Source: Verrucomicrobiales bacterium
Lineage (GTDB): Bacteria > Verrucomicrobiota > Verrucomicrobiia > Limisphaerales > CAIMTB01
Direction of reading: 5' to 3'
NCBI GenBank assembly: GCA_016795425.1
Contig: JAEUHG010000226.1
Span: 1-54,355, forward strand
Length of the DNA: 54,355 nucleotides
Shown here: positions 23,902 through 31,734 of the stretch, piece after piece
Numbering within the stretch: the stretch's first letter is position 1
Layout: each line of letters opens with the position of its first letter
Notes under the pieces: generated by a model
What the model was told of the DNA's origin: nothing
Seen by the model: only the letters and a program-made list of their open reading frames with translations
The model's database searches: none
Program-made: the position numbers and the translations under genes

Positions 23902-26193
23902 TCAGAAGCCCGGCGGACGCGGAGGTCCGCTGTACGGCCGGGCTCCCAGTTCATGATCCAACGAATGGTCGACGACCAGGAACCGCGGATCCTTCGCTGT
24001 GGGGGCCGAGATGAAGCCGTGGTAACGCCCCATCCAGTAGGCCAGGAGCCATGCCCCGGGCTCCACCACATCATTGCCGCCCGTGCCGCCGTCCGCCTGC
24101 ATCAGCCAACGGTCCCATCGCAGCGGTTCCGTCTCCCGCGGCAGGAAGGTGCGGGTCCCACCTTTCAAGGCCACATAACCCGGCGGCGTCCGGAGATCGG
24201 CGCGATGCGAGTTCTGGTAGGACCAGACGCGCAGGTCGAGCGGCCAGCCCCGCAACTGCTCCATCGCCGCCCCCGCCTCGGCATCATTCCCGGTCAACGC
24301 CCCGTACAGGAAATTGTACCACGGATTCTGTTCCACCCGCACCACCTCATACCCACGCTCATACCCGCGACGATACAGCGCGCGCAGGTCCGGGTCCTGC
24401 TCGTACCTCAGCAGGTTCGCCCAACACCAAAACGAGAGTTCGTCGAGGAAATGGAGCACGCTGTCGGGCGGAAAAGTGTTCCGCGCCCTCAAGGTGTACG
24501 CGGGGTAGCCGAGATCCACCAACTCGCGATAGGCAGCCGAAAACCGGGGATCGCCCGTCAATACCTCCGCGGTCTTGATGAACGACAACAGTTCCACCGC
24601 CTGCAGTCCGCGATCGTACTTCCCTTCGTCGGTTTCGAAATACTCCGGGTCCCACCTGCCCCAACGGGTCGGTTTGCCGTCCACGTCCACCAACCGCCAA
24701 CGATGTTCAACGAGATGCGTTGCAATGCGGTGGAGGTGCGCTTTGGCCTGTTCCACCTCCGGTCCTTGCGCCACCAAGTCGAGAAAAAGCGCGAAGGAGT
24801 AGAAGTGCGAGCAGATCTCGTCGCTCGAGGTGTCGCCTTTCCATTCGAACCTTCCGTCCGCCGTGTCGTGCCACTCGGCCGCATACCCACCGGATCCATG
24901 GCCCGCTTGGTGACCCACCTCACCTTTGGCCCACACCGATCGAGCCGGAAATCCTGCGATACCGGTCATTCCTTCCAACCATCGCAACGCGTGAAACGTG
25001 TTGGTCGCCTCCGATCGTGCCGCCGGATCGCCCGTCACGGCGTACCGATAGCATTGTGCCGCCAGGTAGTTGCCGGTGTACCCGCCGTCATTGTCACTCA
25101 CCTCCCGCACGTACGCCTGGCGTCCCGCGTCCCACTCGAGCTTATGGGTGAAACCCAATCGCTTCTGTCCCCACTCCACCAGGTGCTTTTCGTAATAGTC
25201 TGCTTTCTTTGCCAGCGTGTACGGTTCGTAGCGAAGAATCCCAAGACCTCGATCGGTGGCGAAATAGACCGACGTCCCATCCACGGCAATCGCCTGGATG
25301 CGATCGTCCGGCAGCCATCGCTGGCCGGCAAAATAATGAAATTGGCCGCCCACGCTTCGGATGGCACCGCGAGTGGTGCCGATCCACAGGTCGTTCGTAA
25401 ACCCCCGCGCCAAGCAGGTCGTGTCCTCCACCGGCAAACCGTCGCCCCCACGCACCGCCGTCAAGGACATCCCACGCACGACCCCCAGCCCCCGGTCCGT
25501 CGCCAGGTAGAGGGCCGCCCCCACCGCCAAAGCGTCCCGGATATTCGACGACGGCAGCGCGCCCCAGTCCCAGGCTTGATCCGTTCGAAATCCATACGCA
25601 TCCAGCCCTCCAAACTCACCGCCGACGGCACCGAACGTCACCCGGCCCTGACCTTGTATGAAAAGCGACTCCTGAAAGGGCACCAATCTCTGAATACCAA
25701 AAGGGGCTGCATTCGTTCCCCACCGAACCCATGTTCCATCCCGAAAAACCCGCAGCTGGTTTCCCACAGATGCCACGAGGTCGCCCCGAAATCGGGCCAC
25801 GTCACTCACCGGTTCCTGGCTCACCTCGCGCCATCCTGTGTCAGTCTTTACCCAAAGCCCGGGCGCGCCGATGGCCCAAAGACGCCCTCCCTCCCATCGT
25901 AATCGTCGCACTTCCGACGTCATTCCCGGCTCCGCCTCGAACCTCGCTCCGACCCATCGTTGAACTCCACCGGCAGTACCCACGAAGACGGTTTCACCCG
26001 CCACCGCCACAGCCGTCAAGGGCACCGGCGAGGACACCTTGCGCCCGATTTCCTGCAGATAGACGTCGTCGGGCAACGCCACCGACGAACGATGCATGGC
26101 CGTCCAAGCCGCCGCGCCGGTGTCCGGCGTCGTGATCCAACGGATGACAGCGATCAAGAGCAGCCGGCTCCAACGGCGCAGTTTCAGCTTCAT
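23902..26193 (-). CDS. Secreted propeller plus alpha/alpha-toroid protein
   Basis: 763 residues. N-terminal basic/hydrophobic export segment (KLKLRRWSRLLLIAVIRWI). Residues ~50-340 are propeller blades of the two-component-regulator type ('LYLATDRGLGVVRGM', 'LWIGTTRGAIRSVGG', 'VYFATDRGLGILRYEP'). Residues ~350-760 are all-helical and toroid-like (GGYTGNYLAAQCYRYAVTGD, SHFYSFALFLDLVAQ, YDRGLQAVELLSFIKTAEVLTGD, FLDELSFWCWANLLRYEQDP), a fold used by GH and lyase enzymes on polysaccharides. No catalytic pair is certain by eye. I do not recognise this combination as a named family; a secreted sensor or enzyme for glycans is an inference. Confidence 0.75.
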   Translation of the reverse strand: MKLKLRRWSRLLLIAVIRWITTPDTGAAAWTAMHRSSVALPDDVYLQEIGRKVSSPVPLTAVAVAGETVFVGTAGGVQRWVGARFEAEPGMTSEVRRLRWEGGRLWAIGAPGLWVKTDTGWREVSQEPVSDVARFRGDLVASVGNQLRVFRDGTWVRWGTNAAPFGIQRLVPFQESLFIQGQGRVTFGAVGGEFGGLDAYGFRTDQAWDWGALPSSNIRDALAVGAALYLATDRGLGVVRGMSLTAVRGGDGLPVEDTTCLARGFTNDLWIGTTRGAIRSVGGQFHYFAGQRWLPDDRIQAIAVDGTSVYFATDRGLGILRYEPYTLAKKADYYEKHLVEWGQKRLGFTHKLEWDAGRQAYVREVSDNDGGYTGNYLAAQCYRYAVTGDPAARSEATNTFHALRWLEGMTGIAGFPARSVWAKGEVGHQAGHGSGGYAAEWHDTADGRFEWKGDTSSDEICSHFYSFALFLDLVAQGPEVEQAKAHLHRIATHLVEHRWRLVDVDGKPTRWGRWDPEYFETDEGKYDRGLQAVELLSFIKTAEVLTGDPRFSAAYRELVDLGYPAYTLRARNTFPPDSVLHFLDELSFWCWANLLRYEQDPDLRALYRRGYERGYEVVRVEQNPWYNFLYGALTGNDAEAGAAMEQLRGWPLDLRVWSYQNSHRADLRTPPGYVALKGGTRTFLPRETEPLRWDRWLMQADGGTGGNDVVEPGAWLLAYWMGRYHGFISAPTAKDPRFLVVDHSLDHELGARPYSGPPRPPGF

Positions 26194-26398
26194 GAGGCGC
26201 GGCGATTGAAAGAAGGGAGGACCGACCGCGGCAAGCTCAGAGCCCGGAAATCGACGTCATCCTTCGAAGAGTCTCCAGACCCGTCGAAACCTGGTCGCGC
26301 TCCCATCGATCTGAACTCGTCCACCGAGAGCTTCGTATCGGAAAGGAGCGCGTTATCCGTTGATCCCGGCTGGGACGCTGCTACAACCGCGTCCCGAC

Positions 26399-26941
26399 AT
26401 GAGCGGCATTCTCGAATTGGTGCGCGGACACGAAATCCGGAGCTTCGCCGCCGGGGAAACGATTCTGGAACAAGGCGGGGCCAGCGGCGTCCTGCTGGTG
26501 ATGGTCCAAGGGGAGGTGGAAGTCCTGCGCGACGAGATCCGAGTGGCCAGAGTCTCCCAGCCCGGAGTCGTCTTCGGCGAGATGTCCGTGTTGCTCCGGT
26601 CTCCTCACACCGCCACCGTTCGGGCTCTCGCACCTTCGTCGTTTGCCATCGTGTCGAACCCTCGCCAATTCCTGGAGGCCTCCGCCCAAGCCAGTCTCTT
26701 CCTCGCCGAATTGCTGGCCCATCGACTCGATTCCCTCAACAAGTACCTGGCCGATGTCCGCCGCCAATACGATGGACACGATCACATCGGCATGGTCGAT
26801 CAAGTCCTCGAAACCCTCATGCAACGCCAGAGGGGACCGGTGAGGAAGGCGCCCCCCGATCCATCGATCCCTCCAGGTACCGCAGATCCCGTCCTTCCAG
26901 CGACTCCCAGGCCATCGTCATCGCATTCAAGTCCAGCGTGA
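26399..26941 (+). CDS. Cyclic-nucleotide-binding-domain protein without HTH
   Basis: 180 residues from ATG 26399 (an upstream frame start at 26360 is possible). One CRP/CAP-type domain: 'IRSFAAGETILEQGGASGVLLVMVQGEVEVLRDE' and the phosphate-binding cassette 'GEMSVLLRSPHTATVRAL'. In the cassette the Arg that contacts the cyclic phosphate is His, so classical cAMP binding is doubtful. There is no DNA-binding domain: after residue ~110 comes a helix (FLAELLAHRLDSLNKYLADV) and a Pro/Ser-rich tail. The last ~125 bp overlap the 3' end of the convergent metallophosphoesterase gene. It could sense a cyclic nucleotide or lipid, or serve as an adapter. Confidence 0.75.
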   Translation: MSGILELVRGHEIRSFAAGETILEQGGASGVLLVMVQGEVEVLRDEIRVARVSQPGVVFGEMSVLLRSPHTATVRALAPSSFAIVSNPRQFLEASAQASLFLAELLAHRLDSLNKYLADVRRQYDGHDHIGMVDQVLETLMQRQRGPVRKAPPDPSIPPGTADPVLPATPRPSSSHSSPA

Positions 26942-27599
26942 GCGAAGTCGGGCGCGGGCCGATCTGCCGCCCAGGATTGAACACCCAGGTCCGGCCCAGA
27001 CGGTCAACCCACGAACCTCCCTCATAAAACGGTGCGTTGTGAATGTGACCGGACATCACCGCGTCCGGTTGGTAGCGCTGGATCCAATTCACAAGGAACT
27101 CGTCGCCGCCATACTTCCGACCCGTCCAACTCACCGGCGAACGATCGGGCGGCGCATGGTGAATCCATATCCAACGCCGCTTTCCCGAGGATTTCGCTTT
27201 CATTGCGTCCCGATCAATCTGCGCCTCCACTTCTCCGCGAGATACCGGGCCGTCCCACCACGGGCACACCGTGATCAAGGCGTCTCCGAGATCGACTGAA
27301 TCCCCATCGACAAAAACGCGCGGAGCTTTGGCCTCCCGCAGCCAGCCCGCCACCGACTCGTTTCCTTCGGTGCGACGATCCCCGTCATGGTTGCCTGAAC
27401 TGACGATCAGCACGGTGTCCCGACAGAGACGCTCGAAATACTTCTCCATCACCACGATCTGGATCTCGACCTCCAGCGCCGCACTGATGTCCAGGAGATC
27501 TCCTCCGATCACGACCGCGTCGTACTTTGCCGCCTGAGCAGTCATCCAATCGAACTGCTTCAGCGCGTAATGAAGGTCGGCAACGAATAGCAACTGCAT
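26817..27599 (-). CDS. Calcineurin-like metallophosphoesterase
   Basis: 260 residues from ATG 27599; the longer frame to 27677 lacks sense. Complete dinuclear-metal set: Asp8 and His10 (MQLLFVADLHYAL), Asp34 (IGGDLLD), Asn70-His71 (SSGNHDGD), the HH of WIWIHHAPPD, and GHIH in 'VMSGHIHNAP'. Members hydrolyse phosphodiesters including cyclic nucleotides (CpdA type) or act on nucleic acids or phosphoproteins. No signal peptide. It converges with, and overlaps for 125 bp, the cyclic-nucleotide-binding gene, so a link through a cyclic nucleotide is tempting but unproven. Confidence 0.9.
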   Translation of the reverse strand: MQLLFVADLHYALKQFDWMTAQAAKYDAVVIGGDLLDISAALEVEIQIVVMEKYFERLCRDTVLIVSSGNHDGDRRTEGNESVAGWLREAKAPRVFVDGDSVDLGDALITVCPWWDGPVSRGEVEAQIDRDAMKAKSSGKRRWIWIHHAPPDRSPVSWTGRKYGGDEFLVNWIQRYQPDAVMSGHIHNAPFYEGGSWVDRLGRTWVFNPGRQIGPRPTSLTLDLNAMTMAWESLEGRDLRYLEGSMDRGAPSSPVPSGVA

Positions 27600-27801
27600 G
27601 CGTGGACCAAAAATGAACCAGCTCGGTTGATTCGTCGAATTTCCAATCCACACACCAGGATTTTCCCCGCTTCCCATCTCCCCACGGCGGCCCGATCCGC
27701 CAGTGTTTCACCGAGGATTGTTCTTGGTCCAGCAAGGCAGAAGGTGTTACCCGACCCCGCGCTTTCCTCAGCTCCCGGTCCACCCACAGCCACATTCTCC
27801 C

Positions 27802-28623
27802 TTGAATACCGCCCGCACATCCCTCCTCCCGTGCTTTCCACTCCTGCTGAGCCTGTCCATTTCGGCGGCCGGGGGACAACCCGAACCATCCCCGGGCGAC
27901 GGTGGGGCGGACCTGGCGAAACAACTCGCCAATCCAGTGGCGAATCTCATCTCCCTTCCCATGCAGTCGAACTTCGACTTCGGCATCGGACTGAACGACA
28001 GCATGCGCTACACGCTGAATGTGCAGCCTGTCATACCGTTTAGCCTCAGCGATGATTGGAATCTCATCACCCGGACCATTCTCCCCATCATCCAGGCCGA
28101 GTCCCCCGCGCCAGGTGTGGACGACGCCTTCGGGCTGGGTGACACGCTGCAAAGCCTCTTTCTGTCACCCAAGGAACCCGTGGGACGCTGGGTTTTGGGA
28201 GCGGGACCCGCCTTGCTCTATCCGACCGCCACCGACGACCTGCTGGGAGCCGGTCAATGGGCCGCAGGACCAACGGTGGTTGCGTTGCAACAGAAGGGAC
28301 CTTGGACGTTCGGGTTCCTGGCCAATCACCTGGTTTCCTATGCCGGGGACGACGATCGCGCCGACCTGAATGCCACCTTCCTGAATCCGTTTCTGAGCTA
28401 CATCACCTCCACCAAAACCACGTTCACCGCTAGTCCGGAACTCACTTATGACTGGGAAACTCACCAATGGGTGGCGCCGGTGAATCTTGTCGTTTCCCAG
28501 CTACTCATGCTGGGCAAACAACCCATCCAACTGGCACTCGGCGGTCGCGCCTATATCGATGGCCCCAGTGGCGGGCCGGAATGGGGCCTTCGGTTCGCAC
28601 TCGTATTCCTTTTTCCCAAGTAA
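27802..28623 (+). CDS. Beta-barrel protein of the bacterial 'neuromedin U'/transporter type
   Basis: 273 residues if started at TTG 27802, where a signal peptide begins (LNTARTSLLPCFPLLLSLSI..AAGG); a GTG at 27703 would add a long, unlikely leader. The start is therefore uncertain. Conserved family opening after the signal: 'DLAKQLANPVANLISLPMQSNFDFGIG' and 'LNVQPVIPFSLSDDWNLITRTILPII'. Alternating strands and a terminal segment 'WGLRFALVFLFPK' fit an outer-membrane barrel. The database name of the family has no functional meaning; its substrate is unknown. Confidence 0.75.
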   Translation: MNTARTSLLPCFPLLLSLSISAAGGQPEPSPGDGGADLAKQLANPVANLISLPMQSNFDFGIGLNDSMRYTLNVQPVIPFSLSDDWNLITRTILPIIQAESPAPGVDDAFGLGDTLQSLFLSPKEPVGRWVLGAGPALLYPTATDDLLGAGQWAAGPTVVALQQKGPWTFGFLANHLVSYAGDDDRADLNATFLNPFLSYITSTKTTFTASPELTYDWETHQWVAPVNLVVSQLLMLGKQPIQLALGGRAYIDGPSGGPEWGLRFALVFLFPK

Positions 28624-28700
28624 AGACCACCCTCGAAGTTCGATTGCGGGCTTCTCGACGCAGACGCCCTAGACCCTGATCCGGACCCAGTACCACTCCC

Positions 28701-30419
28701 ATGAGACTTCTCCTGCCCTTGATGATCTCGCTGGTTTTCCCGGTTGTGCCAATCACCGCCGAGACAGCGGATTCTCTGTTTCAGAACGGCGCCATTCTGA
28801 CGATGGCCGGCAGGGAACCCGAATACGTCGAAGCCCTGGCCGTGAAGGACGGACGCATCTCCTTCACCGGCTCTCTCCAGGATGCGTTGAAACGGAAGGG
28901 CGCCGCCACCGAGGTGGTCGACCTCAAGGGACGCGCCCTCCTGCCGGGATTCATCGACGGGCACGGTCATTTCATCAATGCCTTGAGCATGGCATCCCAG
29001 GCCAATTGTTATGCCGCCCCCTTCGGCCCCGGCAGTTCCAAGCAAGGCATCCTCGAGGCCCTCACAAAACTGAAGGTCGAAAGGAAGATACCCGCCGGTG
29101 AACTGATCCTGGGGTACGGATATGACGACAGCCTCTACCCTGAGGGTGGAAAGCTCACCGCCGCCGACCTCGACCCGGCATTTCCGCAGAACCCGGTGAT
29201 GGTGCAGCATGTGTCGCTGCACGGGGCCGTGCTCAATTCGCTCGCTCTCGCCAAGTATCAGATCACCGCCCAGACCCCCACGCCGCCCGGCGGGGTGATT
29301 GTTCGCAAACCCGGCAGCCAGGAGCCCGAGGGACTGCTGATGGAGACCGCATTCCTGCCGATCTTCGCCAATCTTCCCAAACCCCCGCCTGAGCGCCAAA
29401 TGGAAGCCCTCGCCGAAGGGCAGAGAATGTTCGCCGCCGCCGGAGTCACCACCGCCCATGAAGGCGCGACTCATCTGGCCGAACTCAGCATCCTCCAGCG
29501 CGGCGCCAAGGAGGGGAAACTGTTCATCGACGTCGTCGCCTATCCGTTCATCACGGAATTTGAAGCCGTGCTCCAGGCCAACTCTCCCCGAACCTTTGGC
29601 ACCTACGCCGGTCGACTCAAACTCGGGGGCATCAAAGTCACCATCGACGGTTCGCCTCAAGGTCGCACCGCCCATTTCACGACCCCGTATCTCACCGGCG
29701 GTCCCAACGGCGAGAAAGACTGGCGCGGTGAATCCACCTTTCCGGTCCCCATCTTCCAAAAGATGGTGAAGAACGTCTACGATGCCGGCCTCCCACTGAT
29801 CGTCCACTGCAACGGCGACGCCGCCATCGACAATTTTCTCGCCGCCCACGCCGCCGCCCTCGGCGACCGCAAGGCGGGCGACCACCGAACCGGCATCATT
29901 CATTGCCAATTCGTTCGACCGGACCAACTGGACAAGATCGCCGCCTGGAAGTTGATCCCTTCCTTCTACACCGAACACACCTACTTCTTCGGCAGCACCC
30001 ACGTCAGAAACCGCGGCAAGGAACAAGCGCATTTTCTGAGCCCCCTCAAATCCGCCTTGGACCGCGGCATCGTCTTCGCCAACCACACCGACTTCAATGT
30101 CGCCCCCATCGATCAACTCTTCGTGGTCTGGACCGCCGTGAATCGCCTCTCTCGAGAAGGAGAGATCATCGGGCCCTCGGAACGAATCCCCACTTACGAG
30201 GCACTCAAAGCGGTCACCGCCAATGTGGCCTACTGGTATCGGGAAGAGGATCGGAAAGGCACTCTGGAACCGGGCAAACTGGCCGACCTCGTCCTCCTCG
30301 ACCGAGATCCGTTGAAGGTCGATCCAATCGCACTCAAGGACCTCAAAGTCCTGGCCACGTTCAAGGAGGGGAAGGCCATTTACACCGCCCCACCGCAGGT
30401 CGCCGGGCGATCGAATTGA
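28701..30419 (+). CDS. Secreted amidohydrolase (YtcJ-like, Amidohydro_3)
   Basis: 572 residues. Signal peptide MRLLLPLMISLVFPVVPITA|E. A metal-dependent amidohydrolase barrel follows: HGHF with His88 and His90 (LLPGFIDGHGHF), 'VMVQHVSLHGAVLNSLAL', 'HCNGDAAIDNFL', 'IIHCQFVRPDQLDKI' and the closing composite domain 'LEPGKLADLVLLDRDPLKV'. YtcJ-like enzymes cleave amide or related bonds in varied small molecules; the substrate here is unknown. It is followed by an alpha/beta hydrolase in the same orientation, 46 bp downstream. Confidence 0.9.
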   Translation: MRLLLPLMISLVFPVVPITAETADSLFQNGAILTMAGREPEYVEALAVKDGRISFTGSLQDALKRKGAATEVVDLKGRALLPGFIDGHGHFINALSMASQANCYAAPFGPGSSKQGILEALTKLKVERKIPAGELILGYGYDDSLYPEGGKLTAADLDPAFPQNPVMVQHVSLHGAVLNSLALAKYQITAQTPTPPGGVIVRKPGSQEPEGLLMETAFLPIFANLPKPPPERQMEALAEGQRMFAAAGVTTAHEGATHLAELSILQRGAKEGKLFIDVVAYPFITEFEAVLQANSPRTFGTYAGRLKLGGIKVTIDGSPQGRTAHFTTPYLTGGPNGEKDWRGESTFPVPIFQKMVKNVYDAGLPLIVHCNGDAAIDNFLAAHAAALGDRKAGDHRTGIIHCQFVRPDQLDKIAAWKLIPSFYTEHTYFFGSTHVRNRGKEQAHFLSPLKSALDRGIVFANHTDFNVAPIDQLFVVWTAVNRLSREGEIIGPSERIPTYEALKAVTANVAYWYREEDRKGTLEPGKLADLVLLDRDPLKVDPIALKDLKVLATFKEGKAIYTAPPQVAGRSN

Positions 30420-30465
30420 CCGACGCCACTGACAGCCGCCATCGTACGGCACGACCGGCCCCAAC

Positions 30466-31581
30466 ATGCGATCCTTCGGCCCCTTCCTCATCCTCGTTGT
30501 CACACTCGTCGGCCAGTGCGGCGGGAGGTGTCGCGCCGCCGAATCGGTCTCCGAGGACCTGCGCCCGGCGGCCCGCACCGGCGACATCCGCCTCCCCAAT
30601 TTCGTCTTTCGCCAGGGAGGATCCCTGCCTGAATTGAGGGTCCGATACGCCACCTGGGGTTCCCCGGCAAAAGACCCGGCCGGTCGCATCGTGAATGCCG
30701 TGGTGCTCCTTCACGGGACCGGCGGCACCGGCATCGGTTTCGGCGGACCACACACCACCTCCACACCTCCACACCCGCTCCTTGGAAAAGGCGCTCCGCT
30801 CGATGCGAACCGCTACTTCATCGTGGCCCCGGACGCCATTGGGTCCGGCTCCTCTTCCAAACCCAGTGACGGACTGCGCATGCAGTTCCCCGCATACGAC
30901 CTCTCAGACATGGTCCGGGCCACCTACCAACTTCTCGGACACCTCGAGGTTCATCATGTGCTCGCCGTGATCGGTGTTTCCATGGGTGGCCGAGAAGCCT
31001 GGCAGTTCGCCGTGCAATACCCCGATTTCATGGATGCGATCGTACCTATGATCGCCTCGCCTTTTCCCAATGCAGGTCGACGGGCGCTGGTGGATCTCCT
31101 TCCGCAGGCTGTGATCCTGGGAGATCCGCGGTTCGCCGAAGGCAACTACTCCAACAACCCGCCCGCGGTCCAATGGGCAAACCAAGTCTATGGCCTGCTC
31201 GGGAACGGAGCCGACGGATGGCAGAACATCTACCCGTCACGAGAGGCCGCCCGACACGCCATCCTGGGAACCGCACCCTCTCCAAGAGTCGACGCCTGCG
31301 ATTTTCTCTATCAACTCCGCCTGAACGACGGTTTCGATGCCTGGAGCCAAATCGACCGCGTCAAGGCAAGGGTCCTGATGATCAACATGGCCGACGACGA
31401 ACTGGTTCCGATCGAACTCGGGCACAACCGCTCCGCCGCCAAACGCCTTCGCGGCGCGCAATACCTCGAACTCGCAGCGACGGGATACGGCCACGGCGGA
31501 CTCATGCGAACCGTCGACCAATGGGGTTCCAAACTGGGGCGCTGGCTTCGAATCCTCGCCGCCCGACACCGTCGCCAGTGA
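30466..31581 (+). CDS. Secreted alpha/beta hydrolase, homoserine-acetyltransferase-like
   Basis: 371 residues with a signal peptide (MRSFGPFLILVVTLVGQCGG). Family blocks of the MetX-like alpha/beta hydrolases: 'LRVRYATWGSPAKDPAG', 'VVLLHGTGGTG', 'YFIVAPDAIGSGSSSKPSDG'. The triad is complete: Ser172 in VIGVSMGGREAWQ, Asp310/311 in MINMADDELVP, and His343 in TGYGHGG. The export signal and lack of methionine-pathway neighbours argue for an esterase or acyl hydrolase rather than homoserine acetylation. After its TGA the same frame stays open for 33 more sense codons (see 31582-31683). Confidence 0.88.
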   Translation: MRSFGPFLILVVTLVGQCGGRCRAAESVSEDLRPAARTGDIRLPNFVFRQGGSLPELRVRYATWGSPAKDPAGRIVNAVVLLHGTGGTGIGFGGPHTTSTPPHPLLGKGAPLDANRYFIVAPDAIGSGSSSKPSDGLRMQFPAYDLSDMVRATYQLLGHLEVHHVLAVIGVSMGGREAWQFAVQYPDFMDAIVPMIASPFPNAGRRALVDLLPQAVILGDPRFAEGNYSNNPPAVQWANQVYGLLGNGADGWQNIYPSREAARHAILGTAPSPRVDACDFLYQLRLNDGFDAWSQIDRVKARVLMINMADDELVPIELGHNRSAAKRLRGAQYLELAATGYGHGGLMRTVDQWGSKLGRWLRILAARHRRQ

Positions 31582-31734
31582 CCCGGGTCCGCTGAAGGTG
31601 TGGACGACAAGACCCCGGTCTCGAAATTCGAACTCTGCCTGGAAGGCGGCCAGACCTGGATTCCCCTGGGGGAATTGACTGCCAAGAAGCGGTAGCACCC
31701 GCCCACCGGCGGCGTCGGCAACAGGGCTTTCGTT

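Noticed and set aside
23953..25902. 649-codon + strand frame opposite the propeller-toroid gene
   Set aside because: Arg/Pro/His-rich composition typical of an antisense shadow; the - strand frame has clear propeller repeats.
26360..26941. Cyclic-nucleotide-domain protein as a CRP-type transcription factor
   Set aside because: No helix-turn-helix follows the sensor domain; the C-terminus is a Pro/Ser-rich tail.
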